A stretch of DNA of 64,000 bases, taken from positions 372,001 through 436,000 of the forward strand of contig NZ_JAPFQO010000001.1 of assembly GCF_026241195.1 (NCBI RefSeq), in the 5' to 3' direction. Below the pieces are notes generated by a model. That model saw nothing but the letters and a program-made list of their open reading frames with translations. It was not told where the DNA came from and did no database searches. Position 1 is the stretch's first letter; every line of letters begins with the position of its first letter. The stretch is from Pontibacter anaerobius (lineage in GTDB: Bacteria; Bacteroidota; Bacteroidia; Cytophagales; Hymenobacteraceae). Shown piece by piece: positions 24,595-33,587 of this stretch. The translations under genes and the position numbers were made by a program.

Positions 24595-26925
24595 ATGCCG
24601 AAGGAGCAAGAGAAAGTACAAGAACCTAAAACAACATCATCCATAGCCAAGAAGGTGATAGGCTTTGCCTGGAAGACGTTCTTCCTGGGGCTTACCGTGG
24701 TTGTGCTGTACCTGCTGAGTGTGGAGCACAACATACTGTACCTGTTTGGAGCCTCGCCGAGTTTGGACAGGCTGGAGAACCCGCGGTCTGACCAGGCCTC
24801 CGAGCTTTATACTTCTGACGGACAGCTGATCGGGAAATACTTCCGGGAGAACCGCAGCCCGGTAACTTACAAAAAGCTGTCGCCGCAGTTGGTGCAGGCG
24901 CTGGTTGCCACCGAAGACATCCGGTTTTACGAGCACGCCGGCATAGACCCCCAGGCCATCATGTCGGCGGTGTACGGTAGCTTTAGAGGCGAGGCAAGAG
25001 GTGCGAGCACCATTACACAGCAGCTGGCCAAGAACCTCTACAAAACCCGCACCGACGACTCCAAAGGTGTGCTGGGCCACATCCCAGGCCTCAATATTGT
25101 TATCTCAAAAACCAAAGAGTGGCTTACGGCCATTAAGCTGGAGCAGCGCTATACCAAAGAGGAGATACTGACCATGTACCTGAACACGGTGGATTTCGGA
25201 TCGAACTCCTTCGGTATAAAAGTAGCGTCCCAAACCTTCTTTAACACCTCCCCGGATAGCCTGAAGGTAGAGCAGGCGGCCGTGCTGGTGGGCCTGCTCA
25301 AAGCCCCGACCTACTACAGTCCGCGCTTTAACCCTGAGAACGCCACCCGCCGCCGCAATGTAGTGCTGGGCCAGATGGTAAAGTATGGCTACCTGCCCGA
25401 GGCCGAGGCCGACTCTCTGAGTCAACTCCCGCTTGTGTTGGATTATAGTGTGGAGAACCACTACGACGGCCCTGCCACCTACTTTAGGGGCGCCGTGGCC
25501 GATTACCTGCAGGAGTGGTGCAAGGAGAATGGCTACGACCTCTACCGCGACGGCCTGAAAGTATACACCACCATCGACTCCAGGATGCAGGCGCACGCTG
25601 AGGCGGCCATGGAGGAGCACATGCGCAGGCTACAGCGGCGTTTCGATAATCACTGGGAGGGCAAAAATCCGTGGGTGGACGAGAATAACAAAGAGATACC
25701 TGGGTTTATAGAAGAAACCATCAAGCGCACAGCCTATTACCGCCGGCTCAAGAAGAAGTATGGCGATGACACCGCTGCCATTAACAAAGAACTGAACCGC
25801 CCGCGCAAGATGAAAGTGTTTACCTGGGAGAACGACTCGCTGGAGAAAACAGTGACCATGAGCCCGCTGGACTCGCTGGCTTACTATAAGCACTTTCTGC
25901 ATGGCGGCATGATGACCATGGACCCTTTTACAGGCCATATCAAAGCATGGGTGGGCGGCATCAACTTTAAGTACTTTAAGTATGACCACGTGAAACAGGC
26001 GCGTCGCCAGCCGGGTTCTACCTTCAAACCCTTCGTGTATGTGGCTGCCATCGACAACGGCTACTCGCCCTGCGATAAGATAGTGGACCAGCGCATTACC
26101 ATCAACTATGTAGAGAAAGGGAAGAAGAAGAGCTGGTCGCCTACCAACGCGGATTGGGAATACACAGGTGCCCCCATGACGCTCCGGCGGGGTATGGGCA
26201 AATCGGTGAATTCCGTTACGGCCAAGCTTACCGAGCAAATCGGCTGGGAAACGGTAGTAAAGTATGCTCACAAACTGGGAATAGAAAGCCCGCTGGAGTC
26301 GGTGCCATCCATTGGCCTTGGCCCGAGCGATGTCTCTATCTTTGAGATGGTGGGGGCTTACAGCACGTTCCCGAACCAAGGTTTCCATACCGAGCCCATG
26401 TTCATTACCCGCATCGAGGACCAGAACGGTAACCTGCTGTACCAGTTCACGCCGAAGCAGAAGAAGGTGCTGAGCGAGGAGACGGCTTTCCTGATGATGC
26501 ACATGCTAAAAGGAGGTATGGAGGAGCCGGGCGGCACCTCGCAGGCGCTGTGGGAGTATGACCTCTGGAAAGGCAATGAGATAGGCGGCAAAACAGGCAC
26601 CACCTCTAACCACTCCGATGGTTGGTTTATGGGCGTAACCAAGGACCTGGTGACGGGCGTATGGGTTGGCGGCGAGGACCGCAGCATACACTTCCGTACC
26701 TCGCAGTTGGGCGAAGGCTCCAAAACAGCCCTGCCGGTGTTTGGTTTATACATGGAGCGGATTTATGAGGACAAGGAACTGGGGTACACTATGGGGCGTT
26801 TCCCTAAGCCTACGGTTAAGATCAGCAAAAAGTATAACTGCACCACCGTGCTGCCAAAGCCAATGCCGGACTCCACCCAAATAGACTCAGTGCTAGAGCT
26901 GCTCAATTTTGGCGATATACTCTAA
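24595..26925 (+). CDS. Penicillin-binding protein 1A (bifunctional peptidoglycan synthase)
   Basis: 776 residues from the ATG at 24595; an upstream TTG (24547) would add 16 residues. A cytoplasmic tail and one membrane helix (about 23-45) precede the GT51 glycosyltransferase domain with its catalytic glutamate in ATEDIRFYEHAG (E107) and RGASTITQQLAKN. The transpeptidase domain follows with S475-TF-K478 (QPGSTFKPF), SVN (GKSVNSV) and KTGT at 666-669. Role: polymerises lipid II and cross-links stem peptides in the periplasm. Has its own promoter and a strong terminator. Confidence 0.96.
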   Translation: MPKEQEKVQEPKTTSSIAKKVIGFAWKTFFLGLTVVVLYLLSVEHNILYLFGASPSLDRLENPRSDQASELYTSDGQLIGKYFRENRSPVTYKKLSPQLVQALVATEDIRFYEHAGIDPQAIMSAVYGSFRGEARGASTITQQLAKNLYKTRTDDSKGVLGHIPGLNIVISKTKEWLTAIKLEQRYTKEEILTMYLNTVDFGSNSFGIKVASQTFFNTSPDSLKVEQAAVLVGLLKAPTYYSPRFNPENATRRRNVVLGQMVKYGYLPEAEADSLSQLPLVLDYSVENHYDGPATYFRGAVADYLQEWCKENGYDLYRDGLKVYTTIDSRMQAHAEAAMEEHMRRLQRRFDNHWEGKNPWVDENNKEIPGFIEETIKRTAYYRRLKKKYGDDTAAINKELNRPRKMKVFTWENDSLEKTVTMSPLDSLAYYKHFLHGGMMTMDPFTGHIKAWVGGINFKYFKYDHVKQARRQPGSTFKPFVYVAAIDNGYSPCDKIVDQRITINYVEKGKKKSWSPTNADWEYTGAPMTLRRGMGKSVNSVTAKLTEQIGWETVVKYAHKLGIESPLESVPSIGLGPSDVSIFEMVGAYSTFPNQGFHTEPMFITRIEDQNGNLLYQFTPKQKKVLSEETAFLMMHMLKGGMEEPGGTSQALWEYDLWKGNEIGGKTGTTSNHSDGWFMGVTKDLVTGVWVGGEDRSIHFRTSQLGEGSKTALPVFGLYMERIYEDKELGYTMGRFPKPTVKISKKYNCTTVLPKPMPDSTQIDSVLELLNFGDIL

Positions 26926-26943
26926 CACAACATACCCAAGTAT

Positions 26944-26989
26944 AAAAATAGAAGGCCCCGCTAAAGTATAGCGGGGCCTTCTATTTTTT
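26944..26989. terminator. Terminator after the PBP1A gene
   Basis: AAAAATAGAAGGCCCCGCT and AGCGGGGCCTTCTATTTTTT form a stem of about 19 base pairs. The loop AAAGTAT carries part of an AAGTATA heptamer, and another heptamer lies just upstream, across 26939-26945. Confidence 0.87.
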
Positions 26990-27143
26990 GAAGGGAGGTT
27001 ACCCTATACTATACTACAAGCTACCAAGGCCTTTCAGGATGACAAAAAGTGAAGAATGAAACGAATCTACCTTAAGGGGAATTTCGCAAATAGTGTAGGT
27101 GACTCTCCTCCTCGGAGGGGTTGATTAATCGCAACTTAGTTAT

Positions 27144-28061
27144 TTAGTCTTCCTGCTCTTCGTAGAAAGATTCCAGCGCATCCTCCAGGTAATTATACTC
27201 AAACGTGAAGCCGGTGTGGAGTACCTTATTGGCACTTACGCGCTGGCTGGCAAGCACCACCTCACTCATTTCGCCCATCATCAGGTTAATGGCAAAGGCA
27301 GGCACTTTAGGCAGTACCAGCGGCTTTTTCATGGCTTCGGCCAGTTCCCGGGTAAACTCTTTGTTGGTAACAGGGTGCGGCGCCACAGCATTGTAAACGC
27401 CTTCAAACTGGGTGTCCTCTATGGCGCGGATAAACAGGCGGCAGGCATCGTCAATATGGATCCAGGACATGTACTGCTTCCCGGAGCCCAGCGGGGCACC
27501 AGCCATTAGCTTTACAGGGCGGGCCATCTGCGGCAAGGCACCGCCTTTTATGCTCAGTACAATGCCCAGCCTAAGGAGTACAGTGCGCAGGTTCAGGTTG
27601 CGCATCTGCCATGCGGCTTCTTCCCAGGCCTTGCATATCTCCGCCAGAAAATCATCGGCATACATGCTTTCCTCTGACACAAGTTGGTCGCCGGAGTCGC
27701 CGTAAATACCTATGGCGGAGGCAGAAATAAACCCTTTTACGTGGTGCTCCGCTTCGCTGAGGCATTTGTGCAGCAGGTTTATACTTTGTACGCGGCTATT
27801 CAGGAGTTCCTTCTTGCGCTCTTCCGTCCATTTTTCGGAAGCTACGCTGGCACCCGCCAGGTTCACGATGTAATCGGCATACATGATGGCGTTCTCATCA
27901 ATGTAGCCTTCCTTTACATCCCACTTAAAGGTCTTATAAGTGGATACCTTATCGGGGTTGCGGCTGAGGTGCGCTACTTCGTACCCCTGGTCTATCAGCA
28001 TCTCTGACAGACGCATCCCTATTAAACCGGAACCTCCTGTAATGAGTATTTTTCCTGGCAT
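27144..28061 (-). CDS. TIGR01777-type NAD-dependent epimerase/dehydratase
   Basis: 305 residues. N-terminal Rossmann motif GGSGLIG (8-14), followed by a short-chain dehydrogenase/epimerase fold. The C-terminal domain PFAINLMMGEMSEVVLASQRVSANKVLHTGF is the DUF1731-type tail of this subfamily (YfcH/SulA-like). Substrate unknown; such proteins are often annotated as cell-division inhibitor relatives without proof. Stands alone between PBP1A (convergent) and folE. Confidence 0.9.
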   Translation of the reverse strand: MPGKILITGGSGLIGMRLSEMLIDQGYEVAHLSRNPDKVSTYKTFKWDVKEGYIDENAIMYADYIVNLAGASVASEKWTEERKKELLNSRVQSINLLHKCLSEAEHHVKGFISASAIGIYGDSGDQLVSEESMYADDFLAEICKAWEEAAWQMRNLNLRTVLLRLGIVLSIKGGALPQMARPVKLMAGAPLGSGKQYMSWIHIDDACRLFIRAIEDTQFEGVYNAVAPHPVTNKEFTRELAEAMKKPLVLPKVPAFAINLMMGEMSEVVLASQRVSANKVLHTGFTFEYNYLEDALESFYEEQED

Positions 28062-28177
28062 AAGCTTTTATGTGTTTGCACAGTAAGTTCACCTATACGA
28101 AACTTAGGTATATTTAAGTTTTCTGATATTTCGTAGGAAGGTAAGAAGTATGGTTTCCGGGTAAAGCAGGGTACAGT

Positions 28178-28873
28178 TTAACGGCTGGTACGAATATGGC
28201 CCAGGAATTCCGTGCGGTACTGCTCCTGCTCAAACAGGCCGGAATATTCTGCCGTAACGGTGCTGCTGCTCACATCGTTCACGCCGCGGCTCATCACGCA
28301 CAGGTGGTCCGCCTCAATCAGTACGGCTACGTTTTCAGTCTGCAGCGCCTGTTTCAGCTCGTCGGCTATCTGCATGGTCATGCGCTCCTGCACCTGTGGA
28401 CGGCGGGCGTAGTAATGTACAATGCGGTTCAGCTTAGACAGGCCTATTACGTGTTCGTTCGGGATGTAGGCCACATGCGCCTTGCCTATGATAGGCACAA
28501 AATGGTGCTCGCAGGAGGAATACACGGTAATATCGCGCTCCACCAGCATCTTGTTATACTTATACTTATTCTCGAAGCGGCGCGCATGCGGCTTGTTGTC
28601 CGGGTGCAGACCGCTGAAGATCTCCTTCACATACATTTTGGCCACGCGGTGCGGCGTGCCCTTCAGGCTGTCGTCCTGTAGGTCCAGGCCCAGGGTGTGC
28701 ATGATCTCGCGGAAGTGCCCCTCGATGATCGTAATCTTTTCGTCGTCTGACAGGTCAAATGCATCAGCACGCAACGGTGTCTCCAGAGAGCTCATCACGT
28801 GGTCATCCATCGCCTCTTCGTTCTCCAGGTCGTGGTTATCCATTATATTCCACAAAGTTTCTTTCTGTTTCAT
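28178..28873 (-). CDS. folE: GTP cyclohydrolase I
   Basis: 231 residues. Zinc ligands C121 (SSCEHHFVPIIG) and C192 (LCVMSRGV) with H123/H124 are visible, as is the GTPHRVAKMYVKE substrate segment. Reaction: GTP to 7,8-dihydroneopterin triphosphate, the first step to folate, and also to queuosine or biopterin. The first 45 residues are an acidic extension. Its start codon lies inside the end of the upstream QueD/PTPS-like gene (38-base overlap), indicating one translationally coupled operon. Confidence 0.95.
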   Translation of the reverse strand: MKQKETLWNIMDNHDLENEEAMDDHVMSSLETPLRADAFDLSDDEKITIIEGHFREIMHTLGLDLQDDSLKGTPHRVAKMYVKEIFSGLHPDNKPHARRFENKYKYNKMLVERDITVYSSCEHHFVPIIGKAHVAYIPNEHVIGLSKLNRIVHYYARRPQVQERMTMQIADELKQALQTENVAVLIEADHLCVMSRGVNDVSSSTVTAEYSGLFEQEQYRTEFLGHIRTSR

Positions 28874-29243
28874 ACAGTGTTACAGCTAAATCGTAATCAG
28901 GGCTGATTTTCTCACGGAGTTTGTTCCAGATTACCACCGCAATATTCTCGGCGGTTGGGTTCAGTTCGCTAAACTCCTCCGTGTCCAGGTTCAGGTTCTT
29001 GTGGTCAAACTTGTTCACCACCTCCTCCTTTACCAGGTCGCTCAGTATTTTCATGTCGTACACATACCCGGTGTCGGGGTCTACAGTGCCCGTCAGCTTC
29101 ACGATCAGCTCATAGTTATGCCCATGGTAATTGGGGTTGTTGCACAGGCCAAACACCGTGCTGTTCTGCTCATCCGTCCAGGCGGGGTTGTGCAATCTGT
29201 GCGCGGCATTAAAGTGCTCCTTTCGGCAAACGGTTAGTTTCAT
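28836..29243 (-). CDS. 6-pyruvoyl tetrahydropterin synthase / QueD family
   Basis: 135 residues from the ATG at 29241-29243, the start that begins with the family's MKLTVCRKEHFNAAH. Zinc ligands H15, H40 and H42 (NYHGHNYE) and candidate catalytic cysteine C34 are visible. The KFDHKNLN and PTAENIAVVIW segments are typical. Family role: converts dihydroneopterin triphosphate, the product of FolE, to 6-carboxy- or 6-pyruvoyl-tetrahydropterin. Being in one operon with folE fits. Queuosine versus biopterin cannot be decided from this window. Upstream is TAACTTTG at 29321. Confidence 0.92.
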   Translation of the reverse strand: MKLTVCRKEHFNAAHRLHNPAWTDEQNSTVFGLCNNPNYHGHNYELIVKLTGTVDPDTGYVYDMKILSDLVKEEVVNKFDHKNLNLDTEEFSELNPTAENIAVVIWNKLREKISPDYDLAVTLYETERNFVEYNG

Positions 29244-29320
29244 AGTGCTCTTAACAGCTAATGTGCGGTAAAGTTTGGCTCCATACCCGATCACCTCTGA
29301 CTGCGAGTGCCATAAGTTTG

Positions 29321-29328
29321 CAAAGTTA
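29321..29328 (-). promoter_or_regulatory. -7 element TAACTTTG for the QueD-like/folE operon
   Basis: Exact TAnnTTTG match on the minus strand, 77 bases before the chosen start codon. The gene on the other side (29458, plus strand) diverges from here. Confidence 0.5.
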
Positions 29329-29457
29329 GTGCAGCTAGCCCTAATCCCAAACCAAAAACAGGCTAAATTAATTCGTTTTGCCTTCGCTCTTTCTGCTGCC
29401 TATTCTTTAACTTCGTGTATCAGACAAACCTATCGGAGTACAAAAATCAGGAGCCGT

Positions 29458-30159
29458 ATGAGAGGATTTATACTTGCCATTTTATTGTTGGTGGTCGGCG
29501 TTTGCCAGGCGCAGTCGGTGCAGGTAAAAGAAGTGGAGCAGGAGGTGCTGGGCGTGAAAAGGCGCGGGCAGCAGCTGTCGGTGCAGTTAGACACTAAAAC
29601 CGTGGAGCGCTCCTGGAAGGATTACCTGGGGCAGAAGGCGGGCCGCGTGCGGGTTACCAAGGGCGTTATAACAGTGGAGGAAGCTAAGATCGATACAATT
29701 TCGGATGTGCCTGTGCGCCTGCTCTCGCTGGTAAGCAGCGATGCCATGGGCAGCAATGTTTGGTGGACCCTGGATTTCGGGACCGATTACCTGAGCAAGT
29801 CTGCCACACCAAAAGAGTATACCGCTGCAGAGAAATTTATGCGGGGCTTTGCCCGAAAGCTCTACCGCGAAGACGTGTTCCGGCAGATTAACGCTGCCGA
29901 GGATGTGCTGCAGGCTACCAAAGCGGAGCAGGACCGTGTAGTGAAGGAGGCCAATAGCCTGCAGCTAAGTATAGAGCGGAACAAGCAGCGCCGGAAGGAG
30001 TTGGAACAGGAACTGGTGCGAAACGCCGAGGATCTGAAGCAGTTGGAGCAGGAGGTGCAGCTAAACCGCCAGAAGCAGGAGCTTAGCCGCCAGCGCGTGC
30101 AGGAGATGGAGCAATCCGTAGATGCCGTTCGTGCCAAGCTGCTGCAGGTAAATCGCTAA
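29458..30159 (+). CDS. Exported coiled-coil protein, unknown
   Basis: 233 residues from the ATG at 29458, chosen because it gives an immediate signal peptide (MRGFILAILLLVVGVCQAQS). The frame runs further upstream without a good start. The C-terminal third (about 140-233) is a long heptad-rich coiled coil full of E, Q, R and K. The N-terminal half is a small beta-rich region. Probably periplasmic. No family recognised. Ends before a compact terminator. Confidence 0.75.
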   Translation: MRGFILAILLLVVGVCQAQSVQVKEVEQEVLGVKRRGQQLSVQLDTKTVERSWKDYLGQKAGRVRVTKGVITVEEAKIDTISDVPVRLLSLVSSDAMGSNVWWTLDFGTDYLSKSATPKEYTAAEKFMRGFARKLYREDVFRQINAAEDVLQATKAEQDRVVKEANSLQLSIERNKQRRKELEQELVRNAEDLKQLEQEVQLNRQKQELSRQRVQEMEQSVDAVRAKLLQVNR

Positions 30160-30192
30160 CTCAGGAGCAAATTTTGCTGGGTTTATACTTGT

Positions 30193-30220
30193 AGAGACGC
30201 AATTTTTGCGTCTCTTTTTT
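30193..30220 (+). terminator. Terminator after the coiled-coil protein gene
   Basis: AGAGACGCAA-TTT-TTGCGTCTCT followed by a T run. A TATACTT heptamer lies 6 bases upstream. The next 90 bases to the convergent lipoprotein gene contain a second inverted repeat (CACGCAA...TTGCGTG). Confidence 0.8.
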
Positions 30221-30313
30221 ATGAGCGGTAGTTCGTGGAGTAGAAGTATAGCTTTTCTTACTTCAGTATTAGGATGTATCAGGCCCCCACGCAATGTGTT
30301 GCGTGACCGCCGG

Positions 30314-30898
30314 TTACAATTTCATCCAGCGCTGTATCTCCTTCTCCGCGAATTTCTCATCGCGCCAGCCCACAAACCTGGTGTTAGCAGACTCATTGTA
30401 GTTAGAGAACCAGATCTGAAGTATGGCCTTGGCGCCCGGGTAGTTCTTGCTGAAGCTTTCGTAATTGGTGGCGTCCAGTTGGCGCTCGCTGGGGCGCGCC
30501 GGCACGGCTACCACAATATGGCGTAACTCGCCTCTGTTCTCCAACTGCATCAGGCCCACCGGAATCACCTCCATCTCCGTGCCCGGCTCCTTTCGCTCGG
30601 CCAGTACCAGCACCTCCAGGCCTTTGCCGTCTTTATCTATCTCGGTAGAGGGAATAAAGCCCAGGTTGCCAGGGTAGGGGAGAAAATTCACCTGCCGTTC
30701 ATGTCCTGCATTCAGGTCCGGCAGAAACTCCTTTTTTTCCTGGTCATACACCAGCCGGAGCGTATTGCCGGCGGGTGTCTCTATTACAGCCTGTAGCTGC
30801 TTGTTCGCCGAGTAGGTAGGTAGCGCGGTATAGTCTGTCTGGCAGGAGAACAGTATAAGCAGCGGCAGCAGAAGCAAGTATAAAGTATGGGTTTTCAT
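30314..30898 (-). CDS. Lipoprotein, unknown
   Basis: 194 residues from the ATG at 30896-30898; an upstream in-frame ATG would place non-signal sequence first. The signal MKTHTLYLLLLPLLILFSC ends at a lipidation cysteine (residue 19). The mature domain has alternating hydrophobic strands (LGFIPSTEIDKDGKGLEVLVLAERKEPGTEMEVIPVGLMQLENRGEL), beta-rich. Convergent with the coiled-coil gene. Function unknown. Confidence 0.75.
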   Translation of the reverse strand: MKTHTLYLLLLPLLILFSCQTDYTALPTYSANKQLQAVIETPAGNTLRLVYDQEKKEFLPDLNAGHERQVNFLPYPGNLGFIPSTEIDKDGKGLEVLVLAERKEPGTEMEVIPVGLMQLENRGELRHIVVAVPARPSERQLDATNYESFSKNYPGAKAILQIWFSNYNESANTRFVGWRDEKFAEKEIQRWMKL

Positions 30899-30989
30899 AA
30901 CGGGAAGTGCTTGGGTTTGTACTTTCAAAGATAAGAAACAGAGGCTGCAGACTAAAGCACAGGCAGCCATCAGGTGCAAGTATAGGTAT

Positions 30990-31023
30990 AAAAAAAGGAG
31001 CCGAGGTTATCGGCTCCTTTTTT
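30990..31023. terminator. Terminator of the ribosomal operon
   Basis: AAAAAAAGGAGCCGA and TCGGCTCCTTTTTT with a 5-base loop, 37 bases beyond the rplS stop codon (minus strand). An AAGTATA heptamer lies directly upstream on the plus strand (near 30978). Confidence 0.85.
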
Positions 31024-31059
31024 ACTAAAACTATGGAAAACTTATGAAAACAGGTATTC

Positions 31060-31413
31060 TTATCGTCTTTCCTTGATACGAGCAGCCTTGCCCTGAAGTC
31101 CTCTCAGGTAGTACAGTCTTGCTCTTCTTACTTTACCTCTTCTTACCAGCTCGATTTTCTCGATAGAAGGAGAAAGAAGTGGGAAGATACGCTCTAAGCC
31201 AATTTGGTTAGATACTTTTCTTACAGTGAACGTCTCACCGTTTGTGTTCACGTTCTTACGCTGAATCACAACACCCTGGAATTGCTGAACACGCTCTTTG
31301 TTACCCTCACGGATCTTAACGTGTACGTTTATAGTATCACCCGCCTGGAAAGTTGGGAAAGAGGCGCGCTTGTCAGTAGATTCCTGCTCAATGAATTTAA
31401 TTAGTTCGCTCAT
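31060..31413 (-). CDS. rplS: 50S ribosomal protein L19
   Basis: 117 residues. The pattern [29 protein letters not shown] followed by VRKVS and [33 protein letters not shown] is the L19 signature. Role: bridge between the ribosomal subunits. Last gene of the rpsP-rimM-trmD-rplS cluster on the minus strand; it also has its own -7 element in the 170-base gap after trmD. Confidence 0.97.
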   Translation of the reverse strand: MSELIKFIEQESTDKRASFPTFQAGDTINVHVKIREGNKERVQQFQGVVIQRKNVNTNGETFTVRKVSNQIGLERIFPLLSPSIEKIELVRRGKVRRARLYYLRGLQGKAARIKERR

Positions 31414-31456
31414 GATGGCTATGTTCTCTTAAAGTATCTTCTCGAAATTCGGACTG

Positions 31457-31464
31457 CAAAGATA
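31457..31464 (-). promoter_or_regulatory. -7 element TATCTTTG before rplS
   Basis: Exact TAnnTTTG match on the minus strand, 43 bases before rplS. Suggests that rplS can be transcribed independently of trmD. The gap upstream of it (31465-31583) is AT-rich and has no frame. Confidence 0.55.
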
Positions 31465-31583
31465 TGTAAATATTTATTACATAAGAACATTTGCAGAAAA
31501 AAAATATAGATTTTGGCGGGCACCCAGGTAAATTTTACCTATGGCCCATTTGTTTTTACTTAACCGGCCTTATCCGTACTATG

Positions 31584-32261
31584 CTATTCGTTCAGAAGGT
31601 CGGGGCGGCGCTGTTTGGTGCGCTCCACGGCTTGCTCAAAACGCCACTGCTCAATCTTGGGCGTGTCGCCAGACATCAGGATGTCCGGTACTTTCATGCC
31701 TTTGTACTCGGCAGGACGGGTAAAAACCGGCGGTGCCAGCAATCCATCCTGGAAAGAGTCGGTTAGCGCAGAGGTTTCGTCGTTGAGCACTCCTGGTAGA
31801 ATGCGGATAATAGCGTCCGTTAGCACGGCTGCACCCAGTTCTCCACCCGATAGTACATAGTCCCCGATGCTGATCTCGTGCGTTACGTAATGCTGCCGCA
31901 CCCGCTCATCCACGCCTTTGTAGTGGCCGCAAAGTATGATCACGTTCTCCAGCAGCGAGAATTGGTTTACGATGCCCTGGTTCAGCGTTTGCCCGTCCGG
32001 CGTCATGTAGATGATGGCATCATACTTCCGGTCGGCCTGCAACTCCGAAATACACTTGTCTATCGGCTCTATCATCATCACCATACCGGCACCGCCACCA
32101 AACGCATAGTCATCAATCTGGCCATGCTTGTTCACGGCGTACTGGCGCAGGTCGTGGATATGGATCTCGGCTAGGCCCTTTTGCTGCGCCCTTTTCAGTA
32201 TAGAGTGGCTGAAGGGACTCTCCAGCAGGTCCGGCTGGCACGTGATAATGTCAAAGCGCAT
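31584..32261 (-). CDS. trmD: tRNA (guanine-N1-)-methyltransferase
   Basis: 225 residues. N-terminal [13 protein letters not shown], the SAM trefoil-knot region ([14 protein letters not shown]...[23 protein letters not shown]) and RPAEYKG are all family hallmarks. Reaction: methylation of G37 next to the anticodon, which prevents frameshifts. It begins two bases downstream of the rimM stop, so rimM and trmD are one transcript. Confidence 0.97.
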   Translation of the reverse strand: MRFDIITCQPDLLESPFSHSILKRAQQKGLAEIHIHDLRQYAVNKHGQIDDYAFGGGAGMVMMIEPIDKCISELQADRKYDAIIYMTPDGQTLNQGIVNQFSLLENVIILCGHYKGVDERVRQHYVTHEISIGDYVLSGGELGAAVLTDAIIRILPGVLNDETSALTDSFQDGLLAPPVFTRPAEYKGMKVPDILMSGDTPKIEQWRFEQAVERTKQRRPDLLNE

Positions 32262-32263
32262 TG

Positions 32264-32848
32264 CTATTTCTCCTCCTCGGTGTCTTCTTCGTCAAAGTCG
32301 TCGGCTTCGTCGGGACTGGATGGCTGCGTGTATACTTCCAGCAGGCCTTCCGGCAGGCTCACGTGCAGTTGCTTTGCCTCGTGGTCGGCACGCAGGAAGA
32401 TCTCGTCCATTACCGGCACCAGCATTTCCTGGTCCAGGTACTCCATTACCATAAGTTGCTGCTGCGGCAGGTCGTAAAACTCCTTTACGGTACCCAGCGC
32501 ACCATGCTGCTCATCTACCACCTGGTAGCCGATCACATCGTGGAAGTAGAACTGGCCTTCTTCCAACTCCGGCAGTTCGTCTAGGGGTAGGTAAAGAGAG
32601 GTGTTGCGCAGTGCTTCGGCTTGTTCGATGGTGTTGATATCCTCGAACTTTATGATAAAGCGGCCTTTCTGCACAGGCTCCATGGTCGTTATAAAAAAAG
32701 GAATCAGTCTTCCTTTTTGCTCAAGGAAAACTGATTCCAGATCTTCATAATCTTCAGGAAAGTCTACGTCAAAAAACGCGACTACTTGCCCCTTCGTGCC
32801 ATGGGTCTTGACGATATAGCCTAACAGGAAGCATTCATCAACTTGCAT
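32264..32848 (-). CDS. rimM: Ribosome maturation factor RimM
   Basis: 194 residues. N-terminal barrel ([36 protein letters not shown]) and C-terminal PRC barrel ([38 protein letters not shown]) are visible. Role: maturation of the 16S rRNA 3' domain in the 30S subunit. A glutamate/aspartate-rich tail ([15 protein letters not shown]) ends the protein. Between rpsP (12 bases upstream) and trmD. Confidence 0.96.
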   Translation of the reverse strand: MQVDECFLLGYIVKTHGTKGQVVAFFDVDFPEDYEDLESVFLEQKGRLIPFFITTMEPVQKGRFIIKFEDINTIEQAEALRNTSLYLPLDELPELEEGQFYFHDVIGYQVVDEQHGALGTVKEFYDLPQQQLMVMEYLDQEMLVPVMDEIFLRADHEAKQLHVSLPEGLLEVYTQPSSPDEADDFDEEDTEEEK

Positions 32849-32859
32849 GGCACGCCGAA

Positions 32860-33405
32860 TTATGCTTGCTCTTCAGTAGACTCGCCTTCGCCGCCTTCTG
32901 CAGGGGCCTCAGTAGCCTCTTCAGCAGGAGCGTTAGCAGCAGCTTTCTCAGCGTCACGCTGACGGATAGCCTCTGCACGAGCCTCTTTAACTTTACGCTC
33001 AGCCTCTAAAGCAGCCGCACGCTTAGATTCTTTCTCAGAACCCAGTTTCTGACGTTTCTCTTCGATCTTCGCCTCTTTGGATTCTTTCCACTCGTTAAAA
33101 CGAGCATCAGCAGTCTCCTGAGTGATGGCGCCTTTCGCAACACCTACCTGCAGGTGCTTCTTGAACAGGATACCTCTGTAAGAAAGCATTGCTTTTACGG
33201 TGTCAGTTGGCTGCGCACCGTTCATAACCCACTGGAATGCCTTATCTTCGTTGAAGTCGATAAAAGCGGGGTTAGAGTTTGGGTTGTAAGTACCCAGTTT
33301 CTCGATAAATTTACCATCACGTGGTGCACGAGCGTCTGCTACTACGATATCGTAGATAGCGGCTTTCTTGCGGCCTCTGCGGGCCAGTCTGATTTTTACT
33401 GCCAT
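32860..33405 (-). CDS. rpsP: 30S ribosomal protein S16 with long C-terminal extension
   Basis: 181 residues against a usual 80-90. The S16 core [42 protein letters not shown] occupies roughly 1-80. The rest is a charged helical region rich in A, K, E and R, ending in an acidic, alanine-rich tail. Such extensions are common in Bacteroidota. Role: assembly of the 30S subunit. First gene of the cluster; the gene contains no AAGTATA heptamer. Confidence 0.96.
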   Translation of the reverse strand: MAVKIRLARRGRKKAAIYDIVVADARAPRDGKFIEKLGTYNPNSNPAFIDFNEDKAFQWVMNGAQPTDTVKAMLSYRGILFKKHLQVGVAKGAITQETADARFNEWKESKEAKIEEKRQKLGSEKESKRAAALEAERKVKEARAEAIRQRDAEKAAANAPAEEATEAPAEGGEGESTEEQA

Positions 33406-33456
33406 TTTATAATGTGTTTTTTCAGTCGGCGGAACCCGTCCGCCTGTTTAGAACCG

Positions 33457-33464
33457 CAAAATTA
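33457..33464 (-). promoter_or_regulatory. -7 element TAATTTTG for the rpsP operon
   Basis: Exact TAnnTTTG match on the minus strand, 51 bases before the rpsP start. Expected position for the ribosomal operon promoter. Confidence 0.6.
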
Positions 33465-33540
33465 GGGAAATAATTTCTGATTATCTACAGCCCTTTGTTA
33501 TTTATTAATTCTCTGAGGCTTAGCGCAAAGTATAAAACGT

Positions 33541-33569
33541 AAAAAAGCCCTCCGTTTCGGAAGGGCTTT
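33541..33569. terminator. Terminator of the desaturase gene
   Basis: AAAAAAGCCCTCCG and CGGAAGGGCTTTC pair with a small bulge. The AAGTATA heptamer lies upstream (33528) and TATACTT lies downstream (33574), so the hairpin is framed by the heptamer in inverted orientation. Confidence 0.75.
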
Positions 33570-33587
33570 CTCTATACTTGTCGATGC

